From assembly GCA_031366605.1 (NCBI GenBank), contig JANLOO010000023.1:86823-150822 (forward strand): a DNA stretch of 64,000 bases, read 5' to 3'. The position numbers and the translations under genes are program-made. Source of the DNA: CALMEC01 sp031366605. Lineage in GTDB: Bacteria > Actinomycetota > Thermoleophilia > Miltoncostaeales > Miltoncostaeaceae. Below the pieces are notes generated by a model. It made no database searches. It was not told the origin of the DNA and was given only the letters and a program-made list of their open reading frames with translations. Positions within the stretch are counted from its first letter, which is position 1, and each line of letters starts with the position of its first letter. This document shows, one piece after another, positions 53,552-62,432 of the stretch.

Positions 53552-54205
53552 TTGAAGATCGCGATCTTTGGCGGAACCGGCGATCTGGGCCGTGGCCTCG
53601 CCGTCAACTTCGCGGCTGCCGGCCACGAGATCATCGTGGGCTCGCGTAGCCAGGAGCGGGCCGACCAGGCGGCCGATACCTTGCGCACGGATCTGCCGGA
53701 GGGCAACTTCGTGCCCATGGAGAACGTCGCCGCCGCCCAGGCGGCCGAGATTGCGATCGTGTCGATCCCGTGGGAGGGCGTCGAGGCGACGATCCCTCCG
53801 ATGGCGGGGGCGCTCGCCGGCAAGGTCGTCATCTCGGTCATCAACGCGCTCGAGTTCGGTAAGAACGGCGCGACCGCGATGACGAACCTGCCGGGTGGTT
53901 CGATGGCCCAGCGCATTCAGGAGCTGGCACCCGAGGCCAAAGTGGCGATGGCCTTCAACAACCTGCCCGCCGGGCGCCTGCAGAAGCGCGAGACCATCGA
54001 CGCCGACGTCCTCGTCTGCGGCCGCGGCAAGGACACGCGTGAGACAGTGATGGCGTTGACCGATGCGCTGCCCGGGGTCCGTGCGCTCGATGCCGGCATT
54101 CTGGCCAACGCCCTGATCATCGAGGGCTCGACCGCGATCATCATCAACCTCAACCGCCGCTACGGCGGCGAGGCCTCCATCAAGATCGAGGGCCTGCACG
54201 AGTAG
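53552..54205 (+). CDS. npdG: NADPH-dependent F420 reductase
   Basis: This enzyme transfers hydride between NADP and the deazaflavin F420. The 217 residues have an N-terminal Rossmann loop IFGGTGDLGRGLAVNFA, a GSRS motif that reads the NADP phosphate, IVSIPWEGV and VAMAFNNLPA. Its presence implies the organism makes F420. A TTG start lies 1 nt after the folD stop, so the two are co-translated. Confidence 0.87.
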   Translation: MKIAIFGGTGDLGRGLAVNFAAAGHEIIVGSRSQERADQAADTLRTDLPEGNFVPMENVAAAQAAEIAIVSIPWEGVEATIPPMAGALAGKVVISVINALEFGKNGATAMTNLPGGSMAQRIQELAPEAKVAMAFNNLPAGRLQKRETIDADVLVCGRGKDTRETVMALTDALPGVRALDAGILANALIIEGSTAIIINLNRRYGGEASIKIEGLHE

Positions 54206-54224
54206 CAGCAAGGCGTGATCGATT

Positions 54225-54250
54225 GGGTGGGGGGAAGTGTTCTCCCACCC
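54225..54250. terminator. Bidirectional hairpin terminator
   Basis: GGGTGGG (54225-54231) pairs with CCCACCC (54244-54250), with further GAA/TTC pairing inside. It lies between the convergent reductase and epimerase-like genes. Confidence 0.6.
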
Positions 54251-54257
54251 GTGAGCG

Positions 54258-55811
54258 TCAACCCGTCGGTGTCGTCCCCGGACACTTCGTCCCCGCCTGC
54301 GTTGCATATCCGGCCCACTTCTGGGCGAATGCGTCGAACCGCAGCGCCGGGTACTGCGCTGCCAGGCTGCGCAGCAGGGTGATGTGGTAGCAGTGGTAGG
54401 TCGCTGTGGCGAGGTACGTCCGAAACGCGTGGCCCGGTGTCAGTAGCCCGTAATAGCTCCACTTGCCCGTGTCGTGGGCGGGCAGGTACCGGTCGAGCGT
54501 CGCGGCGCCTTCGTCGGCCAACCGCCGCGCCTCGTTGGCCGCGGCCTCGCCCGTCGCTGACGGTCCCGAGACCGGCTCGCGCAGGGCGCGCTCGGTCGAA
54601 CGCAACTCGATCAGGCTGACCATCAGGCCGTTGAGGGCCGCGCCCTTCCACGGATCCTCGCCCGGATACGCACGCTCCACGAACCAGGGTGCAGGGGCCG
54701 AATCGGCAGGGTAGGCCACCATGCTGCGCGTCCCACCTGCGGACACATCGACGGCGAGTGACGCCATCGCGTCGACGGCCGCGGTGACAAACCGGGCGTC
54801 ACCGGTGGTCTTGTACGCACTCGCCATCAGCTGCGCAACCCGCGACTGCGCCATCGCCGAGACGCCGGGGCGGATGGCGGTGGGTTGATCCGCGACGTCG
54901 TAGTACTCCCAATTCAAGGTCTGCCTGCCGCCGCGTATCTCGGCGACGCCCAGGCTCAGGAACGTCGTTGCAAGTTGGACGTTGGGAAAGCCCTCGTTGA
55001 GGCGCTGCCAGCGCCCGGCGGTCGCCACGGGGTTCAAGGCAAAGCCGCGTCCGGGTGCATAGGAGTAGATGAACCCGTCCGGATCGCGCACGAGTACCCG
55101 CGCGGTCGGAGCGCGTTTTTGGGCGTACCACCAGGCGTTGAGGCGTACCGTCCGGCTGACTGTTTCCTTGCGACCCGGGAGGCGTGCGTCGGCGAACCGC
55201 CGGCCGAGTTCGAGGACGTGCCCGATGTCCGTGCGCGTCGTGCCCGATGCGGGGGCATTGCCCTGGGCTGCGCGCAAAGCCGCGGTTGCGGCGGTCGTGT
55301 CCGCGGGGAGTGCTCCCTCAGGAACCAGGAACTCCGCGAGCGGCTGGCTGGGCGCCTCGGGGCGAAACGGTACGAGATCTCCAGGATCGGCTGCGGGCGG
55401 TTGGACCGGTGGTGGGGTCGCAGTTGTTGCCTTGGGCGGCGGCTTGGTCGTCGTCGTACGGGTGGGCGTGCCGGGTGCGGTGGGCGTCGACACCGACGGG
55501 GTGGCGACTGGTGGCCCGACCTGCGCCGGAGGTGGTTGCTGCGCCGCCGGCTGCGTCGTGGTTTGCGCGGGCGCCTCGACGGTGACCGGCGGCAGCGTCG
55601 GAGTTGCCGGCGCGGTCGTCTCGGGGTCGATGGCCTCGGGTGAGAGTGACGGAGACGGCGCCGCGACGGCCGCCGTCTGGCGGGCGCCGGAGTTGTCCAA
55701 CCCTGAGGCGACGACGAACCCCAGGCCACCGGCCAGCAGGGTCAGACCGGCAAGGCCCGCGACGACGCGACCATCGATGCCGAAGTCAATCGACTTCACT
55801 GTTCGCGCCAT
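54258..55811 (-). CDS. Membrane-anchored D-glucuronyl C5-epimerase-like protein
   Basis: The 517-residue protein starts with one membrane helix (VVAGLAGLTLLAGGLGFVVAS). A ~110-residue Pro/Thr/Ala-rich linker follows, then a soluble domain that resembles the C-terminal domain of glucuronyl C5-epimerases: LNAWWYAQKRAP, GFALNPVATAGRWQRLN, LATTFLSLGV, a PWFVERAYPGEDPWKG loop and ATYHCYHITLLRSLA. It probably acts on a cell-surface polysaccharide, as an anchored extracellular enzyme. The activity is inferred from resemblance only. The start overlaps the nitroreductase gene by 16 bp. Confidence 0.72.
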   Translation of the reverse strand: MARTVKSIDFGIDGRVVAGLAGLTLLAGGLGFVVASGLDNSGARQTAAVAAPSPSLSPEAIDPETTAPATPTLPPVTVEAPAQTTTQPAAQQPPPAQVGPPVATPSVSTPTAPGTPTRTTTTKPPPKATTATPPPVQPPAADPGDLVPFRPEAPSQPLAEFLVPEGALPADTTAATAALRAAQGNAPASGTTRTDIGHVLELGRRFADARLPGRKETVSRTVRLNAWWYAQKRAPTARVLVRDPDGFIYSYAPGRGFALNPVATAGRWQRLNEGFPNVQLATTFLSLGVAEIRGGRQTLNWEYYDVADQPTAIRPGVSAMAQSRVAQLMASAYKTTGDARFVTAAVDAMASLAVDVSAGGTRSMVAYPADSAPAPWFVERAYPGEDPWKGAALNGLMVSLIELRSTERALREPVSGPSATGEAAANEARRLADEGAATLDRYLPAHDTGKWSYYGLLTPGHAFRTYLATATYHCYHITLLRSLAAQYPALRFDAFAQKWAGYATQAGTKCPGTTPTG

Positions 55812-56359
55812 TCAACGACGCTGTCGACCGGTTGGCGGTCCCGCTCGGGCGGAGCGACCGCCGCGTGACCCAGGTAGACGAACGCGACGATTGTGTCTGT
55901 GTGCGTCAATCCGAGTGCGGCCCGGACCTCGGGCTCATCCACCATGGCGCCCGTGCGCCACATCCCTGCCAGACCCCGGATGTGGGCCGCGAGCAGCAGG
56001 TTTTGGATCGCTGTTGCGACCGCATCGCGGTCCTCGCGGGCCCGCACCACGTCCTCGGGATCGGAGTGGACGATGCAGACGATGACGACGGGAGCGCGCT
56101 CAAGCCGCGCGGACGCTCGGGCGATCACGTCAGGTCCGGCGTCGGGCCGCTGGCGAACGACGGCCGCCGCATGTGCCTCGCCGATCGCACGTCGCGCTGC
56201 ACCGGTCAGCACGATGAACCGCCAGGGCGCGGTCAGGTGATGGTTGGGGGCATGCGTCGCTGCGACGAGCAGCTCCTCGACGACGGCGCGCGGAATTGGG
56301 TCGGGACTGACCCTGGCGACGCTCCGCCGCGACAGGAGCAAGTCCATTTCGTCACCCAT
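55796..56359 (-). CDS. Nitroreductase family protein, short form
   Basis: This FMN-dependent oxidoreductase of 187 residues is in the compact YdjA-like branch. It shows LLLSRRSVARVSPDPIP (FMN-binding RRS), THAPNHHLTAPWRFIVL, ATAIQNLLLAAHIRGLAGMW and a C-terminal VYLGHA. The substrate is unknown. The ATG at 56359 is 8 nt after TACAAT, so the upstream in-frame codons to 56401 are probably not translated. It is co-transcribed with the epimerase-like gene. Confidence 0.82.
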   Translation of the reverse strand: MGDEMDLLLSRRSVARVSPDPIPRAVVEELLVAATHAPNHHLTAPWRFIVLTGAARRAIGEAHAAAVVRQRPDAGPDVIARASARLERAPVVIVCIVHSDPEDVVRAREDRDAVATAIQNLLLAAHIRGLAGMWRTGAMVDEPEVRAALGLTHTDTIVAFVYLGHAAVAPPERDRQPVDSVVEWREQ

Positions 56360-56367
56360 TGCGCGCA

Positions 56368-56373
56368 ATTGTA
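56368..56373 (-). promoter_or_regulatory. -10 element TACAAT of the nitroreductase gene
   Basis: On the minus strand TACAAT ends 8 nt before the ATG at 56359. Confidence 0.5.
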
Positions 56374-56431
56374 AACGGGTCGGCCGGAGGTCTCGGCACA
56401 CCTCGGTCGCCGGTTGCGCCCCCGACCCGGG

Positions 56432-56812
56432 TCAGCCGTACCCAAGGGCGTCGAGTTGATCCTCGTCCATACCCAGATGATGGCCGAGCTCGTGCAACAC
56501 GGTGATGCGAACCTCGTTGACGAGGTCCTCGTGGGTGTCGCAGTCGTCGACGAGTGGATGCATGAAGACGGCGATCATCGGAGGCAGCTCACCGGCACCC
56601 GCTGACGGTTCGCTGAGCGGTGTGCCCATGTACAGGCCGTACAGGTCCGGATCGTCCGCAGGCGCACGGTTCTCGACGACGACCGCGACGTCGCGGAGGG
56701 CGCTCGCGAACGGTTCCGGCACGCCGTCCAGCGCGTCAGCGACGAGTCGTTCGAACGTCGCGCGATCCACATTTTGCACGTACTGGACTTTCGGGGAGTA
56801 GGAAACGGCCAT
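56432..56812 (-). CDS. Small zinc metallopeptidase-family protein
   Basis: The 126-residue protein contains the zinc motif HELGHHLGMDEDQL near its C-terminus and the typical DRATFERLVADALDGVPEPF start of the actinobacterial 'metallopeptidase family' proteins (DUF1025-like, minigluzincin type). It lacks a signal peptide, so it acts in the cytoplasm; the target is unknown. Its ATG is 48 nt from the divergent ftsH start, which suggests shared control. Confidence 0.8.
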   Translation of the reverse strand: MAVSYSPKVQYVQNVDRATFERLVADALDGVPEPFASALRDVAVVVENRAPADDPDLYGLYMGTPLSEPSAGAGELPPMIAVFMHPLVDDCDTHEDLVNEVRITVLHELGHHLGMDEDQLDALGYG

Positions 56813-56860
56813 CAGATGCGGTTGAATGATGTCGGAACGAAGCCACCAAGGAGGGTTGCG

Positions 56861-58756
56861 CTGAACACCCGCATTCGCGTACTTGCACTGATTGCAGTTC
56901 TGACGTGCCTCGTGACGCCCACGATGTTGACGGCGGAGCCGCGTGAGCCCGCCCGGATCGACTTGGCCTCCGCGCTCACCATGCTCGAGAAGGACCATAC
57001 GGTCACGGGCGCCACGATCAGCGACGGGCGCACGAACGCGCTGTTGATCATCGATACCGCATCGGGTCCCGCCTTCGTCGCGACCGTCCCAACCCCGCGC
57101 TCCGCGGATCGTGTCTTCGAGTCGGCCAAGAAGGGCGACGTCAAGCTCAACGAGCTGGCCGCGCCGCCGGGACCGACCGCGGTGATCGACGGTGGTGGTG
57201 GCTTCGACGTGTCCGCGTGGCTGCAGACCTGGGGACCGCTCATCCTGATGGCCCTGCTGGTCGGTTTGATCTACGTGACGGTGCGGCAGATGGGTGGCGC
57301 ACGGTTCAGCCACAAGGTCAGGCCGTCGCACTCCGACACCAAGTTGGCGGACGTCGCCGGCATTGACGAGATCCGTGACGAGGTCATCGAGATCGCCGAG
57401 TACCTGCGCGATCCGGCGCGGTTTGAGGCCATGGGCGCGACGTTGCCCAAGGGCATCGTCCTGTACGGCCCTCCCGGTACCGGCAAGACCCTGCTGGCAA
57501 AAGCGGTCGCGGGCGAGGCCGGCGTGCCGTTCTTCAGCGCCTCCGGATCCGAGTTCGTCGAGGTCTATGTCGGCGTGGGTGCGCGACGCATCCGCGACCT
57601 GTTTCAGGCAGCCCGCAAGAACGCACCGGCCTTGCTCTACATCGACGAGATCGATGCGATCGGTGAGCGTCGCAGCGGCGGTGGGGGCGGCGGCGAGCGT
57701 GAGCACACGGCGACGCTCGATCAACTGTTGTCAGAGATGGACGGCTTCGATGTGGACCCGGGTAAGCCGGTCGTGGTGTTGGCATCCACCAACCGCCTCG
57801 AGCACTTGGACCCGGCGCTCGTGCGTGCCGGGCGTTTTGACCGCAAGATCGCCGTGGGGCTGCCCGATCGCGCCGCGCGACGTCTGATCCTGGACGTCCA
57901 CACGCGCAGTCGTCCGCTGGCGCCGGGTGTGGAGCTGGGGCAGGTGGCTGCGTTCACCGCCGGCATGGCGGGGGCCGACCTGGCCGCACTCTGCAACGAG
58001 GCGTCGTTCGAAGCGACCAGAGCGCGCCGTCCCGCGATCGTCCTGGACGACTTTCGCAGAGCGCTGCTTCGCCTGGCCGCAGGACCCGAGAAGCGCACGC
58101 AGGTGCTGTCGGAGACCGAGCGGACTCTGGTCGCCTACCACGAGATGGGGCACGCGATCGTGGGCCACATGTTGCCCAACTGCGAACCCATCGAGCGGGT
58201 GACCGTGATCCCGCAGGGGCAGGCGTTGGGTGTGACGGTCTCGTTCCCCGATGAGGACCGCTTCCTCGCGACGCGCCAGGAGCATTTGGACCGCCTTGCC
58301 CGGATCATGGGTGGGCGCGCAGCCGAGGAGCTGATCTTCGGGCAGATGACCTCGGGTGCCGCGGACGACCTTCGTCGAGCGACCGAACTCGCCCGTGTGA
58401 TGGTTCAGGACCTCGGTATGGCGCGCAGCACAACCGAAGAGAGCTTGGCTGCCGGCCTGACCGGTGGCTCACGTGGACCGACTGGCGAGGAGCGGATCGA
58501 ACGTGAGATCCAATCGCTGTTGGGTGGCGCGTTCCGCGCCGCGTACGAGCTGCTGTCCGACAACGAACACCTGCTGCATCGATCGGCCACCGCGCTGCTC
58601 GAGGCTGAGGCCCTCGATCGCGAAGAGGTCGAGGAGCTGCTCGGCCCGCGTCCCGGGATGATCCGACTGCGTCCGCTCGGCGACACGCCGGCGCTCGACG
58701 CGGGCGACCTGGACCAGTACGACGAGCTGTCCGACGCCGGGGAGCACCTGACGTAG
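56861..58756 (+). CDS. ftsH: ATP-dependent zinc metalloprotease FtsH, divergent form
   Basis: FtsH is a membrane AAA+ protease that degrades membrane and regulatory proteins. The 631-residue product has two helices (VLALIAVLTCLVTP; LILMALLVGLIYVTV) around a short external domain. The AAA+ module has GPPGTGKT near residue 205, LLYIDEIDAIGERR and the arginine-finger region RAGRFDRK, and HEMGHA, the zinc site, is near 427. The likely start is CTG at 56861, 6 nt after a perfect AAGGAGG; the ATG at 56816 has no such site. Its sequence departs from usual FtsH in several motifs, so this may be a second copy. Confidence 0.88.
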   Translation: MNTRIRVLALIAVLTCLVTPTMLTAEPREPARIDLASALTMLEKDHTVTGATISDGRTNALLIIDTASGPAFVATVPTPRSADRVFESAKKGDVKLNELAAPPGPTAVIDGGGGFDVSAWLQTWGPLILMALLVGLIYVTVRQMGGARFSHKVRPSHSDTKLADVAGIDEIRDEVIEIAEYLRDPARFEAMGATLPKGIVLYGPPGTGKTLLAKAVAGEAGVPFFSASGSEFVEVYVGVGARRIRDLFQAARKNAPALLYIDEIDAIGERRSGGGGGGEREHTATLDQLLSEMDGFDVDPGKPVVVLASTNRLEHLDPALVRAGRFDRKIAVGLPDRAARRLILDVHTRSRPLAPGVELGQVAAFTAGMAGADLAALCNEASFEATRARRPAIVLDDFRRALLRLAAGPEKRTQVLSETERTLVAYHEMGHAIVGHMLPNCEPIERVTVIPQGQALGVTVSFPDEDRFLATRQEHLDRLARIMGGRAAEELIFGQMTSGAADDLRRATELARVMVQDLGMARSTTEESLAAGLTGGSRGPTGEERIEREIQSLLGGAFRAAYELLSDNEHLLHRSATALLEAEALDREEVEELLGPRPGMIRLRPLGDTPALDAGDLDQYDELSDAGEHLT

Positions 58757-58757
58757 C

Positions 58758-59747
58758 TCAGTCGAATCTGTGCTCCCACCCAAGGGTGGGAGCGTCGACC
58801 GTCACACCGTTGCGAAGGAGTGTCAGGCCGCTGCCTGGGATGACACGGCCGACCGGCGTCATCGGCACGTCGATGGCCTTGGCCAAGTCGTCGACCAGCG
58901 CCGCGGGCACGGTCACGATCAGCTCGTAGTCGTCACCGCCGGTGGCCGCCAGCAGGTCTGCGGCGGGGCCGCCGGCCGCCTCGGCAACCGCGTTGACGCC
59001 TGGTGCCAACGGCACGACTTCCAGATCGATCTCGATGCCCACCCGGGACGCGTCGGCCAAGCGCGACGCGTCGAGCGCGAGGCCGTCGGAACAGTCCATC
59101 ATGGCGGTCGCTCCGCCAGCGGCCAGACGCTGACCCGCCTGGACTCGCGGCGTTGGCCGGCGCGACGCGTCTCGCAAAGCATCCGCCTCGGCAATGCCTG
59201 TCGCGAGGTTCGGCTGGTCGAGCAGCAGTAGCCCTGCCGCCGCGCCGCCGAGCGTGCCCGTCACGCAGACCACGTCACCGGGACGAGCGGTCGAGCGTCG
59301 GCATGGCGCAACCCCGGGAGGCATGTATCCCATGGCCGTCACGGCCAGGATGAGCGCCGGCGCGCGGGTGATATCACCGCCCGCAATCGTCACCCCGTGG
59401 ATTGCTGCGAGGGACTCCATCCCCGCGTAGAGCGCATCGATGTCGTCGGCGCCGAGTGCGTCATCGACCGGCAGACCCAGCCCGATCAAAACGGCCACCG
59501 GTACCGCCCCCATCGCGGCCAGGTCGGACAGGTTGACGGCCACTGACTTGTGCCCGATGTCGGCGGGCGAACTCGTACGACGACGAAAATGCACACCGTC
59601 GACCAGAAGATCCTGGGTAACGACGCTGAGCGGTTCGCTCGCGATGACCGCCGCGTCGTCCCCGATACCCAACGTGACGCCCTCCCGGACCGCGCTGAGG
59701 CGGGCGATGCGTTGGAGGATCGCGCGTTCTGAACGTGAATCGGGCAC
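58758..59747 (-). CDS. thiL: Thiamine-monophosphate kinase
   Basis: ThiL phosphorylates thiamine monophosphate to the active cofactor. The 329 residues contain GIGDDAAVI, TQDLLVDGVHFRR, VNLSDLAAMGAVP, GGDITRAP, VTGTLGGAAAGL, MDCSDGLALDASRLA and ATGGDDYELI, all family marks. Start GTG at 59747. It is convergent with ftsH with a 1-bp gap. No TPP riboswitch was seen upstream. Confidence 0.93.
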   Translation of the reverse strand: MPDSRSERAILQRIARLSAVREGVTLGIGDDAAVIASEPLSVVTQDLLVDGVHFRRRTSSPADIGHKSVAVNLSDLAAMGAVPVAVLIGLGLPVDDALGADDIDALYAGMESLAAIHGVTIAGGDITRAPALILAVTAMGYMPPGVAPCRRSTARPGDVVCVTGTLGGAAAGLLLLDQPNLATGIAEADALRDASRRPTPRVQAGQRLAAGGATAMMDCSDGLALDASRLADASRVGIEIDLEVVPLAPGVNAVAEAAGGPAADLLAATGGDDYELIVTVPAALVDDLAKAIDVPMTPVGRVIPGSGLTLLRNGVTVDAPTLGWEHRFD

Positions 59748-60247
59748 GGGCTCGTTTCGCTCGGGGGATGGGGCGCGGTTGGCGGCCGTCGCCGAGGCGA
59801 ATCTACCTCCCGCGTGGCCGGTCGACGGTCATGACGAACGGGGAGCATCGGCGGTGACACTTGGCGCGCGGGCGACCATGCCGTCCCACAAGCCCACAGG
59901 GAGCGGGCTCACTGGCGTTCCCGATGGTCTGTCGGAGGCGAGCTGTTGGAGCTCGTTCCGTATTCAGTGTCCCCGATGACCCTCCCCCTGGGCCGCTCGT
60001 TGCGCGCTGTGGGGTCGCCGACGTGGTGTGGCCGCGCTCGGCTGTTTTGCGGCAGGATCGGCACTGGTCATCGTGCCGAATGGGGCGCTGTCTCGAGTTC
60101 TGGGGTGGTGTGGCGTGTCGTCGCGTTGGTTTTCGGTGCGATGGCGATCCTGTCATCGGGAGTGCTCGTGCTCCCAGACGAGGATGCACAGGCGGGGACT
60201 CCGAGCACGGATGATCGCATCGGCATCACGCCCGCCGATCCTGCGGG
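59748..60247. other. Intergenic stretch, no clear gene
   Basis: About 500 bp between the divergent thiL and flippase starts. One plus-strand frame reads VVWRVVALVFGAMAILSSG as a possible membrane helix (about 60103-60160) followed by an acidic segment, but it continues out of frame into the flippase gene and has no ribosome site. A lost or tiny membrane protein cannot be excluded. Confidence 0.4.
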
Positions 60248-60253
60248 TACCCT
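60248..60253 (+). promoter_or_regulatory. -10 element TACCCT, leaderless
   Basis: TACCCT ends 6 nt before the GTG at 60260. Confidence 0.5.
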
Positions 60254-60259
60254 GAGGGG

Positions 60260-61234
60260 GTGGAATCTCTGCGCGGCCTCTGGAATGCGGTCGAGGCGTT
60301 CGCGGACTCGCTCGCCTCGGTCAGCTTTGGGGCGTTGCTCGTCGCAACGTTGTTCCACGCGACGAACCTGATGCTGCGGACGCGGGCGTGGACCACGATC
60401 CTTCACGCCGCGTATCCGGTGCAGCGGATCCAGTGGCGCGACGTATTCGGCGCGTATTGCTCGGGTGTCGGTGTCAACGGTGTCGTACCGGCGCGCGGCG
60501 GCGATGCGCTCAAGCTGTTCCTCGTGCATTCGCGGATCGAGGGCGCGACGTATCCGACGCTCGGGGCGAGCCTGATCGCAGAAACGGTCTTCGACATGGC
60601 GGTTGGGTGGCTGTTGCTGCTGTGGGCCTGGCAGATCGGCATCGCCGACGGGCTGCCCGGAGCCGGATTGTTCGAGTTCTCTTGGGTGACGGGGCACACG
60701 CAGGTGGTCGTCACCGTGCTGGTTTTGGTGGCCGGCGTCGTCGCTGCGCTGCTGATCCTGTACGGGCAGCGTGTGCGTGCGTTCTGGGGCCGGGTTGAGC
60801 AAGGACTCGCGATCCTTCGCGATCGGCGGCGGTATTTCCGGCACGTGGCGAGCCTGCAGGCGACCGGGTGGGTCTGCCGGCTGCTCGCTGCGCTGTTCTA
60901 TCTCAAAGCGTTCCATGTGGACGCGTCGTTCGAGAACGCGCTCCTGGTCCTGGTCGTCGGCTCGGTCGCGACCAGCCTGCCGTTGACGCCGGGGGGGTTG
61001 GGCCCGAAGCAAGCGCTGCTCGTCGCGGTGCTCGGCACGGCGGGAACGCGCAGTCAGGTCCTGGCGCTCAGTGTCGGCATGGAACTTGCGATTCTGTTGT
61101 TCAACCTGGGCCTGGCGGCCATCTGCCTGAGCGTGATGCTCCGCGGGATGTCAATCCGCGAAGCAATCCGCCACGCCAGGACAAGTCGCAAAGGCGACCC
61201 ACCGGGAGAGGAACCCACACACCCGCTGGGTTAG
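60260..61234 (+). CDS. Lysylphosphatidylglycerol-synthase/UPF0104-like membrane protein
   Basis: The 324-residue integral membrane protein has about eight helices and matches the flippase-like (MprF N-domain, AglD) family: LLVATLFHATNLMLRTRAW, the conserved GVGVNGVVPARGGDALKLF and LPLTPGGLGPKQAL. Family members move or synthesise lipid-linked compounds; this copy lacks a soluble aminoacyl-transfer domain, so it is more likely a lipid-flipping protein. Substrate unknown. Confidence 0.82.
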   Translation: MESLRGLWNAVEAFADSLASVSFGALLVATLFHATNLMLRTRAWTTILHAAYPVQRIQWRDVFGAYCSGVGVNGVVPARGGDALKLFLVHSRIEGATYPTLGASLIAETVFDMAVGWLLLLWAWQIGIADGLPGAGLFEFSWVTGHTQVVVTVLVLVAGVVAALLILYGQRVRAFWGRVEQGLAILRDRRRYFRHVASLQATGWVCRLLAALFYLKAFHVDASFENALLVLVVGSVATSLPLTPGGLGPKQALLVAVLGTAGTRSQVLALSVGMELAILLFNLGLAAICLSVMLRGMSIREAIRHARTSRKGDPPGEEPTHPLG

Positions 61235-61243
61235 CCCGGTTCG

Positions 61244-61747
61244 CTATTTGCCGGAGACCCGGGCCACGTAGGCCGCCACGCGCGCTGCGTCGTCCCCGGT
61301 CAGCAGGTTCGCGGGCATGGTCCCCGACAGGCCGCCGGTGCGAATCTGGTCGAGTACGCGTTGGCGAGAGGGGTGGACCTCGTCGAGGTTGGGCCCGATC
61401 TCTCCGGTGGCGCCTGAGGCCGCGAGCGTGTGACAGGTCGCGCACGTGTCATTGAAGAGTCCCTTGGGCGTCTGTGCCGTGGTCTGCGTCGGTGTCGTGT
61501 CGGTGGTCTCGGTCGTGATAGGCGTCGGGCTCGCGATGTCGTTGGACGTCCGCGACGACCGCACGCCGAGCACGATTCCGAGCCCGATCGCCAGAATCAG
61601 CGCCACAACCGGGATGACGAACACACCTGCCCGCCGCCATATACGCCGCCGGTTCGGCCGGACAGGTGATGGGGGTTGGGCCGACGTTGGCACCGGTGTC
61701 TTGGACCGGACTTTGCCCTTGGGGCGTTTGGCGTCACGTGATGCCAT
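61244..61747 (-). CDS. Membrane-anchored cytochrome c
   Basis: The 167-residue protein has a basic N-terminus and one membrane helix (VFVIPVVALILAIGLGIVLG). A Thr-rich linker follows, then a class I cytochrome c domain with the heme motif CATCH and a later methionine in GTMPANLL as the axial ligand. It would face the outside and carry electrons in respiration. The ATG at 61747 lies 8 nt after TACCCT. Confidence 0.82.
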   Translation of the reverse strand: MASRDAKRPKGKVRSKTPVPTSAQPPSPVRPNRRRIWRRAGVFVIPVVALILAIGLGIVLGVRSSRTSNDIASPTPITTETTDTTPTQTTAQTPKGLFNDTCATCHTLAASGATGEIGPNLDEVHPSRQRVLDQIRTGGLSGTMPANLLTGDDAARVAAYVARVSGK

Positions 61748-61755
61748 CTGGCGGC

Positions 61756-61761
61756 AGGGTA
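61756..61761 (-). promoter_or_regulatory. -10 element TACCCT of the cytochrome gene
   Basis: On the minus strand TACCCT ends 8 nt before the ATG at 61747. Confidence 0.45.
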
Positions 61762-61797
61762 CCGTCGCAGTCGTTGGACGGGGCCCAACGACGATGC

Positions 61798-61803
61798 TAC
61801 GTT
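61798..61803 (+). promoter_or_regulatory. -10 element TACGTT of the toxin-antitoxin pair
   Basis: TACGTT ends 7 nt before the ATG at 61811. A small inverted pair (TACGTT and AACGTA at 61815) brackets the start and could be an autoregulatory site. Confidence 0.45.
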
Positions 61804-61810
61804 CTGTGGC

Positions 61811-62098
61811 ATGGAACGTAGGCGGATTTCGACCACCGTTGACGGTGCGCGTCTCACCCAGGCCCGTGCACTTTTTGCGGGCCGCGATGCCGAGATGCTT
61901 GATCGGGCGCTCGCGGCGCTCATCGACGAACTCGAGACTGCGCGCGAGATCGCAGCGCTTGAGGCGAATCCGTATGACAGCGATCCGATGTTGGACATCC
62001 CGTTGATGCCATTTCCAGATGACCTGCCGTACGACGGAGAGGTCCCGCCCGACGTCCTTGCGATCGCCAAGCAGAGGCGCGCTGGGCGAGCCCAATGA
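61811..62098 (+). CDS. MazE-like antitoxin
   Basis: The 95-residue protein has an N-terminal basic strand (MERRRISTTVDGARL) that fits a ribbon-helix-helix DNA-binding region, a central helix (MLDRALAALIDELE) and an acidic C-terminal tail (DIPLMPFPDDLPYDGE) suited to binding a toxin. It overlaps the MazF gene as ATGA. The type II role is inferred from this pairing. Confidence 0.78.
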   Translation: MERRRISTTVDGARLTQARALFAGRDAEMLDRALAALIDELETAREIAALEANPYDSDPMLDIPLMPFPDDLPYDGEVPPDVLAIAKQRRAGRAQ

Positions 62099-62421
62099 CC
62101 GAACTCGGTCACGCCCAGGTCTGGTGGGCGGACATGCCCGACGACAAGCCTCGTCCCGTCGTGGTTCTGACGCGCCGCGGCATCGCCCCACGTCTCGGGC
62201 GCGTGCTGGTCGCTCCGGTGACAACCCGGGTGCGCGGCATCGCGACCGAGGTCGCGCTTGGTCCCCACGAGGGTGTTCGCGAGGGGTCCGTCGCGAACCT
62301 CGACAACGCACAACTGCTTCCAGTCCATCGCTTCATTCGGCAAACGGGTTACGTCGCCGACGATCGTTGGCCAGAGTTCTGCGCGGCGATGGACCGGGTC
62401 ATGGCCTGCCGTCGAGTCTGA
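62095..62421 (+). CDS. MazF/PemK-family toxin
   Basis: This mRNA interferase has 108 residues. It shows GHAQVWWADMPDDKPRPVVVL with the conserved RP(V)VVL strand, VLVAPVTTRVRGIATEV and NLDNAQLLP, the usual MazF fold markers. Together with the upstream small gene it forms a type II toxin-antitoxin pair that would cut mRNA under stress. It is 24 nt before gatC. Confidence 0.88.
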   Translation: MTELGHAQVWWADMPDDKPRPVVVLTRRGIAPRLGRVLVAPVTTRVRGIATEVALGPHEGVREGSVANLDNAQLLPVHRFIRQTGYVADDRWPEFCAAMDRVMACRRV

Positions 62422-62432
62422 TGTCGCTTCGG

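Noticed and set aside
59748..60259. TPP riboswitch for thiL
   Set aside because: The CUGAGA and GAUC core elements expected of a TPP riboswitch are not present in order on the minus strand before the thiL start.
59946..60371. A 141-codon plus-strand frame with one hydrophobic segment
   Set aside because: Its last third overlaps the flippase gene in another frame, and it has no start signal; the hydrophobic stretch alone is not enough.
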